From NCBI GenBank assembly GCA_964020155.1, contig OZ026568.1:515001-579000 (forward strand): a stretch of 64,000 nucleotides of DNA. The letters are read 5' to 3'. The translations under genes were made by a program, and so were the position numbers. Every line of letters starts with the position of its first letter. Positions within the stretch are counted from its first letter, which is position 1. The notes under the pieces were generated by a model. That model was not told the DNA's origin and did not search any database. It worked only from the letters and a program-made list of their open reading frames with translations. This document shows positions 48,201 through 58,497 of the stretch, in pieces. Source of the stretch: Chondrilla cf. caribensis (lineage: Eukaryota; Porifera; Demospongiae; Chondrillida; Chondrillidae).

Positions 48201-51200
48201 CTACAAAGGGGATGGCACACTTTGTACGTATTTATTTTGTGGAGGAACAGTAGACAAAATTTCCGAACATGTATCCTTGTGGGGTCACTTCAAAGAGGAT
48301 GTACTTCCTCTTATAAATTGCTTTCCTTTCATACCATTATACCAGTCAAAGCGACCTGTTGACACTCGTTGTCCACCCCCTCCTCCTCCCCCTGGTATGT
48401 ACATGCATGTTTGTACCTATGTGTGCACATAAGTACAATATCAAAGTTAATTGTTTCACAATCCATGCTTTGTCCTTATCTGCTATCATATGGTAAACAT
48501 CCTACCTTTTACCCATTGTACCCCAACCATTGCACATGTTTGAATGTATATAATCTGCAATTTTATATATAGTATACATATGTACTGTCAGTGAATGATT
48601 ATTGTTTTACAAAATGACATAAAATTCTATATGGTGATATCGATGTCTGTTGTTTGAATATTCATCTTAATAACTTTATCCTATACAGCCTGTGTGTATG
48701 GTGATCCCCATATTGTCACTCTTGATGGACACAAGTACACTTTCAATGGAAAAGGAGAATTTACACTCATTGAGACAGAGAATGAGGAGTTTGTTCTCCA
48801 AGGAAGAATGATCCAAGCTATAGACAATGTTGATGACAGTGTATCTGCTACAGTGTTCTCGGCAATCGTTGGCAAAGAAACAAACTCAGACACAGTTCAA
48901 ATTGAGTTGGATCCAATTGGTGGGCTTGTGGCACTGGTAAATGGAGAGGAGGTGAACTTTGATGAACTCAGTACTTTTGAGTTCAGAAATGTGACAGTTA
49001 GTGATCATGGAAACCAGACCATCTCAGCTACATTTGCATGTGGTGCTTACATCGAGGTTAAACAGGAGAACGGGATCATATCTGTTATGCTAGTCAGTTT
49101 GTCTCAGGAGTTCAGGGGCCACACACATGGTTTGATGGGTAACTACAATGGGAACACAAGTGACGATCTCATTCCTAAAGGAAGCACAACTCCTATCAGC
49201 TTGGAGTCAACTCTACAGGTCATACATGAGCAGTTTGGTGTTACATGTGAGTGGTGGTGTGCATGTGTGCGGCAAAAACCAAGTATATCTGTGTTTATGT
49301 GTCATTGCATGTGTGTGTGTTCAGTATGTGTGTATATATGTGGTCAGCTCTCATCCTCTGTGTGTTGTGTATATGTCTATTGCACATCTAGGGATCATTA
49401 AGGATGGAATGAAGAGTCTGTTCACATACAGAGATGGCAAGTCTTGGGCCAAATACTACGATCCCTTGTTTTCTCCTGTCTTTGTACTGACGTTTTCGGA
49501 CCCAGCCCTGGAGGAGGATGCTAGAGAGATTTGCAATGGAGACACTTTCTGTCTCTTTGACATTGCAGCAACAAAAAGAGTGGACATAGGAATGTCTACA
49601 ATGCAGGGGAACCAGGACCTTGAGAGGATTATTGAACTGTCACTTCCTGGTGAGTGGTACAAGTGTGGGGTGGAGGTACAGGACCATAATTATAATATTA
49701 ATAATACATACATGAGTTAACATATGGATATGCCCAGTATGATGTGGTTGCATCCCATTTTCCAATTTCAGTTGTATGCAATCCAGAATGTGGACATGGA
49801 CTATGTGTGAGGAATGATACATGTAGTTGTGACCTTGGATACAAAGGGAAACTCTGTAATGAATCAGGTTTGTGCTATTACACTATGAACACATTGTAGA
49901 CACTACACTATAATGATGACAGTTTTTTATACACAATGATATTATATACGCATCTATGAATTTGCGTACAAACGTATGATACCCAGTATGTATCCTCTAT
50001 TTTATAGAATTACATACTATTTCTTCACAGGTCTAATTTTCAACATGCATAGTTCTAGTAAAAATGGACATGCACTCATCTACATACATATGTGCAGTTA
50101 CAAGGAATTCATTATAAATTAATATACTATATATGAATGTTCCAATATTAATTTTTATACAATTATAGTAAGTATATTATTATGTGCATGTTTGTGCTTG
50201 CATGCAGATGTCGGTCCTTGTGATGTCAACATTTGTCAGAATGGAGGAAGGTGTACCAGAGTGTCGGACACACAAAGGTGTGACTGTAGGGAGGGGTACG
50301 TCGGGGACAGGTGTGGAACAGGTAAAGACCCACTACACATCTTTTGTTTTGGCAGTGTGGACTCACTCACATGTACTTGTATGGAGATCATTCCCATTAA
50401 TGATTAGTATCAATACAAACCCTTGAGGGTGTATGAAGGTTTATACTTTTACATATACAATACCATTTTGAATTTTCATATAGTACTCTATCTACAGTAT
50501 TATAGTGTTTTAAATTCACTTTTGAAATATACAATCTTCAGTAGTCATAGTAAGTTGTCCAGGCCTCTTTCCAATATACAGTTCAACTTGTTACTACACA
50601 TACTTTATGCAGTACTTACAGTACGAAACGGAACATAATACATACAGTTTGGATGTGTTTTATCTTTGGACAGATAACGCATGTCACAATATTATATCAA
50701 AAACAATTATTCAATTGTATAACGTTTTGCCCACTTGGGAAGTGACCTACCTGAAGAAGCCAAAGTGGGCGAAACGTTGCACAATTAAAAAATTGTTTTT
50801 GATGAAAAATTGTGACATGCGTTATATGTCCAAAGATAAAACACATCCAAATCGATCTAGCATGTCGAAGAATTTCTACAATCATAATACATACCGTATA
50901 TAAAATATGTTTGTACTGTGTGTGTGGCAAATTTACGAGTGATTTCATCGAAGATAATCAGTATGTGATAACATGAATGCGCATTTGTTTATTCTTTGTT
51001 CTTGTAGCCATGGTAACCCCTAACGTTACCCTCTGGAGGAGGTCACCAATTGGAGTGGTGGTCATCTGGCGTGTCTCCTCCATCCATCCAGTGGAGAGGT
51101 TCCGTCTGACTGTGTTCGAGAACACATCAGAGAATACAGATAGTCTGAATCTTGTGTTTGAGGCAGACCTTCAGCCAAGGATCTCTGCATTCCACATCTT

Positions 51201-51291
51201 GCTGACCCGCGGTCACCAGTACACAGTGCAGGTGGAGGCTAGAGTGAACGGTCGATATGGAATACCAGGAGCTATTGATGTGAACTTCTAG
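45269..51291 (+). CDS. Gene C: secreted NIDO-AMOP-VWD-EGF-FN3 protein
   Basis: Eleven exons: 45269-45472, 45685-46014, 46123-46402, 46724-46984, 47061-47643, 48171-48394, 48689-49246, 49392-49649, 49772-49867, 50208-50321 and 51008-51291; 3192 nt, 1063 aa. Signal peptide about 1-23 (KLVLIFSLVISCSAIPV); NIDO (YIALFWTDLDTR, MVGVNAGDGANF); E-set (GVGTIFGGTAVHV); RIKRPAP basic site; an alanine/valine-rich hydrophobic stretch (ARAVGVAIVVGLAYKYK) before AMOP; AMOP ending in a run of prolines; VWD with CVYGDPHIVTLDG and LMGNYNGN; post-VWD module; two EGF domains; FN3-like end (GVVVIWRVSSIHPVERF) closing DVNF. Very close to gene D throughout, so these two are the youngest complete pair. The hydrophobic stretch could be a membrane segment, but it is not conserved in A or B. 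Confidence 0.88.
50649..50850. mobile_element. Palindromic element in intron 10 of gene C
   Basis: Arms 50649-50736 and 50763-50850 are imperfect inverted copies (TTGGATGTGTTTTATCTTTG and its complement, CGCATGTCACAAT). The 26-nt loop and right arm contain CTGAAGA, GCC, GGC and GAAAC in that order, reminiscent of the hammerhead ribozyme core found with Penelope-like retroelements. Helix II pairs only with a one-base offset, so an active ribozyme is unlikely. Confidence 0.6.
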
Positions 51292-52598
51292 CAGTGATGT
51301 TTACTGAGAATCACTACAATAGGCTAAGCTACAACATAGAACTACTTAAGGACAGTGTGTCAGCCATTTATCTCAATCCATATATACTTAATACTATGCA
51401 CTTTCAATTATTACTTATACTTATCACTCAGCTGCTGTATTTCGTGGAATAATTAAAATGAAGTATCATTTCTGGAATGATGTACTGTATTGAAGTATGC
51501 ATGCATGACACATCACAGCAACAATATACACTACAGCCTGTCTCCAAAGACCCCCTTTGAGAGACCAACACATTATACACTTTAACGTACGTATGTACCC
51601 GACTTGCAACAAGAGATGACCTATCATTGAAGGTGCCCTATGCCCTGAACCAAGTGGTCGTCCCAAAGTTGTATTTCATTGTATGGATATACGATTGAGG
51701 TTGATGCACATTATATACAGTTAATCCGCTGCAATTCATTTTCAAAGAATATGGCGGATTAACGAGTTTCACTGATTAATTGGATATTTGTTGGTACTTG
51801 TACATTGTATTGGTACTGGGAAATTGTGGTAGGTTTGGCAGATAAAGTGGTGGTGGATTACCGAGAATTCACTTATATATCAATACTGTAATAGTTATAA
51901 GGTACATAATATTTGGTATATACATATTATTATACATGTGCATGTATGAATATGTACGTTAGTATACAGTACATGTACACGTTGTATAATGGAGATACAT
52001 ACGTACAATACTTATACATACGAAGACATGAATGCATATTGGTTCAATTTTGAATTAATGGAATGATACAGTATTTATAAATAATACAATTGTATTTCTA
52101 GATACATTTCTCTACTAATTTAGTGTCCAATTTGTACCTAATCCTGACATTAATCAACAAAAAATTATGATGTTATACTTTAATTATGATTAGACTTAGA
52201 GTACAGAAACATCAACATTCTTTGATACTTTCAACATTGAAACATACCATGAGTACACAATATACTATACACCAATATGCTTGAATAATAATGTAATGTA
52301 TAATGCAGTTATTGTAATAATGCAAAAGCACACATGTACGCAGGCATACCCAGTACAATCATACATGTGTGAATATTTGAAGTTAAACAGTTGACGTCAT
52401 CATTTGGTAGGGTAATTCCTAGCTAATGACCAGTGGGAACTGAAGTACAACATTGTTTACATAAGTAGTTACTGTATGTGAACATGTTTAGCAGAAGGAC
52501 GTAAAGGGAACTTGTACTATTTCAACAGCTGGATCGATGTAGTGTACAGTATACATCGCCATAGAGATGACCTCCACAAAATGTAGCAAGTGAACACA

Positions 52599-52780
52599 GC
52601 ATAGGTGGCGGAACAGGGGGGTCATGCCCCCCCCATGAATCACAAAGGTGGGGCCAAGAATGTCTATGTAGAGTATTGCATGCATGGACACAAGTGCAAT
52701 ATTAATCATGAGCTCAGCACCATGGCCTTTAGCTCCCCCCCCCCCCCCCCCCACTTGCCAAACCATTCCTCCACCTATGC
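52599..52780. mobile_element. About 180-bp MITE with GCATAGGTGG termini
   Basis: Inverted ends GCATAGGTGGCGGA and TCCTCCACCTATGC, with G-rich and C-rich runs just inside (GGGGGGTCATGCCCC). A poly-C run lies near the right end. Confidence 0.6.
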
Positions 52781-52856
52781 AATGGGAAGATGTTCAGTCT
52801 GACACATCTATTACAGTAAGAATACAATCACTTGATGATACTGTCTGTATGCATGC

Positions 52857-53200
52857 ATGCATTTGCATGTTGAAGTGTGCCAGTGTAAGATACTTCATGT
52901 ACATGCATGCTTGCATTAGTTTGCATGTTGGAGGGTACTAGAGTTTATACTGTGTGTGTATACACATTTTTGTTTGCATGTTAAAATGTAATGGTGTATA
53001 ATACTATGAGTGCATGCATGCATTTGTTTGCATGTTGAAGTGTGCCAGTGTAAGATACTTCATGTACATGCATGCTTGCATTAGTTTGCATGTTGGAGGG
53101 TACTAGAGTTTATACTGTGTGTGTATACACATTTTTGTTTGCATGTTAAAATGTAATGGTGTATAATACTATGAGTGCATGCATGCATTTGTTTGCATGT
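52857..53200. repeat. 165-bp tandem repeat, two units
   Basis: CATGTTGAAGTGTGCCAGTG at 52866 recurs at 53031, and the following 150 nt are nearly identical. Each unit contains TTTGCATGTT subrepeats. Confidence 0.88.
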
Positions 53201-53753
53201 TGAAAGGTGTAATATATAATGCTATGTATTCATGTATGTTATGTATGCATGTGCATAATATGTATGTAAACATCCACCAGTGTATAATACTTTGTGTACA
53301 CTAATACTCATTTGTGAACATTCTGATGAAATGTTACATGGGGACCCTCAAGGACCCAAGAAATGTATACTATCTGTAGATTGGTAGTTTGAAGGTTTAA
53401 TCCTATTGAATTAATGAACACATTATTGCACTGGATGTTGAGGTAGGGTACATTGTTACTTAGAAGAGGTGGTTTCCATGTACATAGGCTGTTCTTAATA
53501 GAGGTTCCCTTCATATGTTCAAACTACAGCCTTCTTCAGTGTGTGTCTGGAAAGGAATGTAAACATGTTTACAGAACCTGACTGTACTTTGCACTTCATG
53601 CGTGATTCGTTTCTGCTGACGTCACTTTCAATAACAATAATATATATACCAAAACATTACGTCATGAAGTTTCCCGTTGATTTTTAATATTACGTTTATA
53701 AACTATTTGTATTGGATTGAAACCAGCAAACAATATTATGCAAAGAATTTGGT

Positions 53754-53761
53754 TATAAAAA
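53754..53761 (+). promoter_or_regulatory. TATA box of the Tlde1-like gene
   Basis: TATAAAAA 76-83 nt before the ATG at 53837. Transcription would start near 53785, giving an unspliced 5' leader of about 50 nt. Confidence 0.6.
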
Positions 53762-53836
53762 GGGTCATTCTGATCCCCAGTTAGTTAGTACATATATTTG
53801 TAGCTTAGCAGTGAAGGTGTGATTTTGTCTGTTGCA

Positions 53837-54343
53837 ATGAAGGCTACCTTGCTCATAACCCTACTGGGTCTCTACCTTGTAGTCCCTGAGGCACTGGGGC
53901 TTGTCTGTGAATATTCTAGGTTACGTAATATCGTCACGTGTGGCAGTACAGCATGCTCGACTAAATCACCTCCCTTCTTAAAGGGGTTACTCCCCGGTAC
54001 CTATCGTGTTGGAGTGCTCCGTAGGCATGAGCGATTGGACACTCCGTGGTTTAACCTTTACCCAAAGAAATTCCGTGGAGGCTATTGGGACTATCACACC
54101 AAGAGTCCGAATCATATCTGCAGAGGAGGCTTTGGGTTACATCCAGGTTCAAGAAGTGAAGGCTGCATCACAGTGTCGAATGACTGCTTTAACAGACTGA
54201 AGAGCGTCATCACTCAACACAGGACTTCCACTGTTACCGTTAACGAGTGCAATGAATGTTTTTTGGGTATCTGCTGGAATGGAACGTCAACAATCTCAAG
54301 AACCCTCTACAATAGTGTGTATGTGCGCTCCAAATTCTTCTAA
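53837..54343 (+). CDS. Secreted Tlde1/DUF2778-like (L,D-transpeptidase-fold) protein, intronless
   Basis: Single open frame of 168 aa. The ATG at 53837 is preferred over the in-frame ATG at 53819 because it opens directly into a signal peptide (about 1-21, LLITLLGLYLVVPEALG). The mature part has the layout I know from the bacterial Tlde1/DUF2778 family: LLPGTYRVGVLRR (residues 51-63), a WFNLYP strand (71-76), then FGLHPG (99-104) and SEGCITVS (107-114). His102 and Cys110 are in the position of the catalytic His/Cys pair. In bacteria such domains are delivered by type VI secretion and act on peptidoglycan. Nine cysteines are present (24, 35, 40, 95, 110, 117, 138, 141, 146), so eight could form disulfides and leave Cys110 free. 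It has its own TATA box and no introns, and nothing like it is encoded elsewhere in the window. An origin by transfer from bacteria and an antibacterial role are inferences. Confidence 0.7.
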   Translation: MKATLLITLLGLYLVVPEALGLVCEYSRLRNIVTCGSTACSTKSPPFLKGLLPGTYRVGVLRRHERLDTPWFNLYPKKFRGGYWDYHTKSPNHICRGGFGLHPGSRSEGCITVSNDCFNRLKSVITQHRTSTVTVNECNECFLGICWNGTSTISRTLYNSVYVRSKFF

Positions 54344-55000
54344 TCCTCAAATAACCTGCTTACGCTTCATCACTTAGATCTCATAGCCACTTTATTCACA
54401 CTTATACTCATCATTAATCAATCATATCAACTATATTACACCCTTGTGAATTCATAATTATGCACATTATAATGTTGTTATTGAATCTTGGATCGATAAT
54501 TGCTAAGTCTATTTCTACACCAGTTTGTAGGATTATAAGCAATAGTTGATTATTACTGTTGATGCACACAGAGGACACAGCTTTGATCTCTCTGGAAATG
54601 TTCTGTCTTTCATAATACGTATCTGGTGCTGGGACCAAAGGTTTCTGAGATAATCGGTTTTCATTGGAAGCTCAAAGAAGATCTTTAATAATGGGCAATT
54701 GCAATGACCTGACAACAGTGGATCATAATGTATTGCAACAAAGGAGCAGAAGCATTTTGTGAACAGAATAGTGTGTGTGTGCATGTGCATGCGTGCGTGC
54801 GTGTGTGTGTATGTGCATGTATCTATTCATCATCTGTGTGTATTCTACACACAAGTGCATGAGGGTGTATGTGGTATGCATGCATGTATAATATAGTGAT
54901 CATGGACACCACACTTTATACCTCACTCAAAGTAACTAACCCCATGTATGTACATATTATGCACATGAGGGAACCTGGACGTGTGCAAAATAATAAGCGT
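54344..55000. other. DNA downstream of the Tlde1-like gene
   Basis: AT-rich. I find no canonical AATAAA close to the stop. A short TG-rich patch lies at 54770-54830. No gene was seen. Confidence 0.45.
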
Positions 55001-55096
55001 CTGTTCCCCTCAGTCGTCCAGCCACCTCAGTTTTCCGGTTCACTTCATCTCTCAAGACTTGTAAGCACATAATTTGGACATAGTGCAAGTATCGCT
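55001..55096 (+). pseudogene. Ferlin exon fragment (copy of exon 2633-2780)
   Basis: Matches the ferlin membrane-proximal exon from its acceptor (CCCCTCAGTCGTCCAGCCAC) through CTCTCAAGACTTGTAAGCAC to about TATCGCTTG. The reading frame is stopped by TAG after ATTTGGACA, and the transmembrane half is missing. The copy lies about 52 kb from the ferlin gene in the same orientation. No other ferlin exon was found nearby. Confidence 0.85.
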
Positions 55097-56527
55097 TGAG
55101 TTGCTTGAGTTGAGAACATCACCGAATATTAACTCATACTGGCCTTGCACAGGCCATGTGCAATTAACCTCTCTCCAATCTCCAACCAATCAACCCAGTG
55201 ACAACCAACCAATCTCTTGTTGCTTGTTACTGGGTTCATTGTGCATTTGGTCTTGCATTTCAATCTGCAAATACTATAATGATACATTAGCAAAGGTTTC
55301 AGATTGCTAGAATCAACCACGATGTTATTTTAAAGTAAGCAGACTCTCAATCTATTAATTTTTACAGCTGTTATTTTCTACTATGAATGTGCATATTATG
55401 TATGTACATTTTATGCACATTTGTGGAAGCCTGTATGTACACAGTAGGTATTTACTTTATATATGCATATAATGCACATGTAGTAGTACATCCATATAAT
55501 TACATGTATCTGTCTACATGTCAGTTATATATGATTAATAAATTACACTTGTTAGATATGTACAATCATTTTAATTAACTTCACGGTATGCTATAGTGAG
55601 TAATAATTACTATTGATTTCTATAGCATACTGTAAAGTAAAAAATATAACATTATATTAGTTTTACACTTATAATATATTTGCAATTGTGTGGTAATTTA
55701 TCACAAGTACAATGATATAGCATATACAATGCAATAAAAGAACTTGTGCAGTGTTCAAGTGTTAAATTGATATGTTGATTTAATGCATGCCACCAATCTC
55801 ACCAGGCCATGCAGGATTACATTTTAGCCTTGAGTGTACTGGTCCTCATAGCATTTCCTTACTGAAATTTTCTTCACTATGTGCAATAAACATGTGCAGT
55901 TCCTTGCTGTTGACACTGAAAATAAAAGTATTGTGAGTATATATGCACCATGTACTCACAGTAATACCTTGTGATAATGTGTATTGTACAAGTATTAGGT
56001 ATGTACATTGGAGCCAAATTGAGTTGAACATTATTTGGCTAATTGTGTGTCATATATTATAGTCACGGCGTCATAATAGACACTTCTTTGAATTCTAAAA
56101 CCATACTTGCATGGAGCCTTGAAATACATTGCCAACATGTAGATGACTAGGTAGGTTTATTTGAATGAGTAGGAAGTTAAAAATAATTATTATACATAAT
56201 GTAGAATGTGCATTTAATTATTTAATACATTAAATATTATAATAATATTATATAAACTCTATATTGACATTCAAATTGTCCATTTTACATATAATTGTGT
56301 AGACCAGGTATAGTCCATAGCTCAGTAGTTGTAGTACAGTACTCTTTTTTCAATGATACTTTATTACTGCTGTAATATGCCAATAGTTGCATATTATCGA
56401 TCATATTAACTATTCACAAAGGTCGATATTGTATCAATGAGCACATACATACGTCGTCACATATTAGTTCATAATAATTGAAAGCCATAATAAAATTGTC
56501 ACATATTATTAATTATAGCCTATAGTT
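55097..56527. other. AT-rich intergenic DNA
   Basis: Nothing coding was recognised. A small palindrome, TATGCTATAG and CTATAGCATA, lies at about 55585-55630. Confidence 0.45.
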
Positions 56528-56619
56528 TATAAAAGTTCCTGTTTGCTTTAGATATCACCTCTATAGCTATAGATTCTGTCCTGAGTATACAGATCAGTCA
56601 GTAGAACTGAGGTACTTCA

Positions 56620-57129
56620 ATGATGATGCAGCCCCCAACTGGAGTGCTAGTCTTTCTTGCCATTCAATTCACTGCTCATCAATTCCGGTGACTGCATTCT
56701 ATACTCCTTCAATGTACATGGGAAGTTTCCATCCAATGATGACAATTCTCTAACAGTTGGATTTGGACGATCTGTGATGGTGAATAGAACCCGATACACA
56801 GCTACGTATTTATGTGAGTTTTAATTTTAAGAACTTGTAAAATAAGTGCATACCTTCACAGGCTGTAGTATTACATACACATATTAATATTACCTTCTAA
56901 TTTTCCAATGAAGTATTATTGATCTTAGTATATTCAGCCATGTACATATGGAAAGCAGTTTGGAGTGCTTGAGTTAGAGGCCACGCTGTATAAGCAAGGT
57001 TCCCTTTATTCTCACATTAACTAATTATTATTATTGTAGAAGAAACACCCAATCACATTGTGCAGGTGGAAGCCATGCAGAGTTGGTGGTCACTATGGCA
57101 ACCTGGGAGCTGTTGAAATTGGCTTCTGA
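56620..57129 (+). pseudogene. Dead copy: exon 1 and end of the last exon only
   Basis: An ATG at 56620 with a TATA-like TATAAAAG at 56528 opens a signal-peptide exon of the family. Residual SIPVTAF, NDDNSLTVGFG and VNRTRYTA can be read only by changing frame, with stops in each frame, and the donor is altered. About 250 nt further on, GTGCAGGTGGAAGCC to TTGGCTTCTGA (57062-57129) matches the end of the FN3 exon. Everything between (exons 2-10) is deleted. It lies between genes C and D and marks a fifth gene lost by internal deletion. Confidence 0.75.
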
Positions 57130-58383
57130 TGACAGCATCAATGAAAATGGATTCACCAAAGTGAAAATGCATTTTTCAGTGGTTTGTCGGTGACAGGTAG
57201 AAGGTTAGGGCTATGTTCATCTACGTATGTTTACGTTTGTGCTCAAATTATGAGTGCAGGCTTAAGTATGGTTGCATCCATACACATAGTTAATAACAAT
57301 AATATAATCCATAAGTATGTCTACACATATTATACACACAGTGAAACATAATATTATTATTAATGCACATTTGCAAACATGGGAACACTTATGCATACAC
57401 ATAAAGCATAATGCGTATAATAATACTAAATGAATGTACTTAGATATGTATATACGTAGATATGAGCTTTGAAATTCAGCTGGTATGCTTTCTTGGATAT
57501 CCTTAGGCTGATATCCCTACACGGAATGCATCAAATAACAATGCTGCATTAGAAGCAGTACAAAATTCAATTCATAATTGCCTAATTAGCTAATGGGAGA
57601 CCACTTCTTGAGCTTCTTGTTTACATGCACATGCTAATAAGGGAAGTTGGAGTCATTGCTTGGATTCTAATGTAATTAACATATAATTGGATTACCTTGT
57701 TGTCAACAACATAGCACTATTATGTTTTATACTATAATATTTCTGCTACACATAGGATGAGATTCATAACACATGCATACGATGTCATGTACATGTCACA
57801 CAGTGTGGTGCACTGAATGGATTCAGTTTTTTGGACGTTCATGGTTTTTTAGTCCTATATAGCTCTAGGATATGTGCCAATGCATTAATACGGAGATATC
57901 CAGCTCTCTGCAATTCCCTGCAACTCCAATGACCTATACAAATCTGCTAGCAGGTAGATGAACAATGCTTGGAACAAAATTGCAACAAGGTGAATTGGAA
58001 ATCAAAATAACTGAAAAGAACATCAAAGATCGCTACCAATGCATTATTACCCCAAAGACAAGATAAAGTTAACAAAACAATTTTTGGTACAATTGAACCC
58101 TTCCAGCACATCCCATTCTCATCATTCTGTAGCATATGGCTGGCAGTGTATGATTGTACAGATTGACCATTACAACACCCAGGCAGGAGTGAGAACTGAC
58201 CTCCATCCTTCAACTGACCTTGTCTGGCTGCCTATAGCTCATTATCCTCTTGTCCCTATAAACAGGAGTCTAATAATGTTAGTGACAGTCATTGTTATTA
58301 TATGTAACCCTAGTATTATGATAATATTTTATTGATGCTTATTGTGAATAACATAAATTTTGATCAACCCAACATGTAGTGAG
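57130..58383. other. Intergenic DNA upstream of gene D
   Basis: AT-rich. A short stretch near 57645-57690 (GGATTCTAATGTAATTAACA) resembles repeats near 21230 and 22215. No gene was recognised. Confidence 0.45.
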
Positions 58384-58391
58384 TATATAAG
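58384..58391 (+). promoter_or_regulatory. TATA box of gene D
   Basis: TATATAAG 107-114 nt before the ATG at 58498; identical octamer to gene B. Confidence 0.55.
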
Positions 58392-58497
58392 ACTGCATAA
58401 ACCCACCAATTCACAGAGTCTAGCTCTTGTACTAACAACTAGGTAACTGTAACGTATGTTAAGCATAAGAGCTCACTGATAGGAACTTTCACTCAAA

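Larger units (their letters stand above)
51292..53753. other. Gene C 3' region and intergenic DNA
   Basis: The first 300 nt match the DNA after gene D, including a candidate ATTAAA signal at 51452-51457. A pogo-like fragment lies at about 51717-51875 (GTTAATCCGC and GCGGATTAAC). A short MITE (52599-52780) and a 165-bp tandem repeat (52857-53200) follow. No gene was seen. Confidence 0.55.

Noticed and set aside
50751..50785. Active hammerhead ribozyme
   Set aside because: Core boxes are present in order, but helix II pairs only out of register and helix I is not formed.
52605..52941. Proline-rich open frames around 52.6-52.9 kb
   Set aside because: They arise from the poly-C run and G-rich ends of a MITE. 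No splice or homology support.
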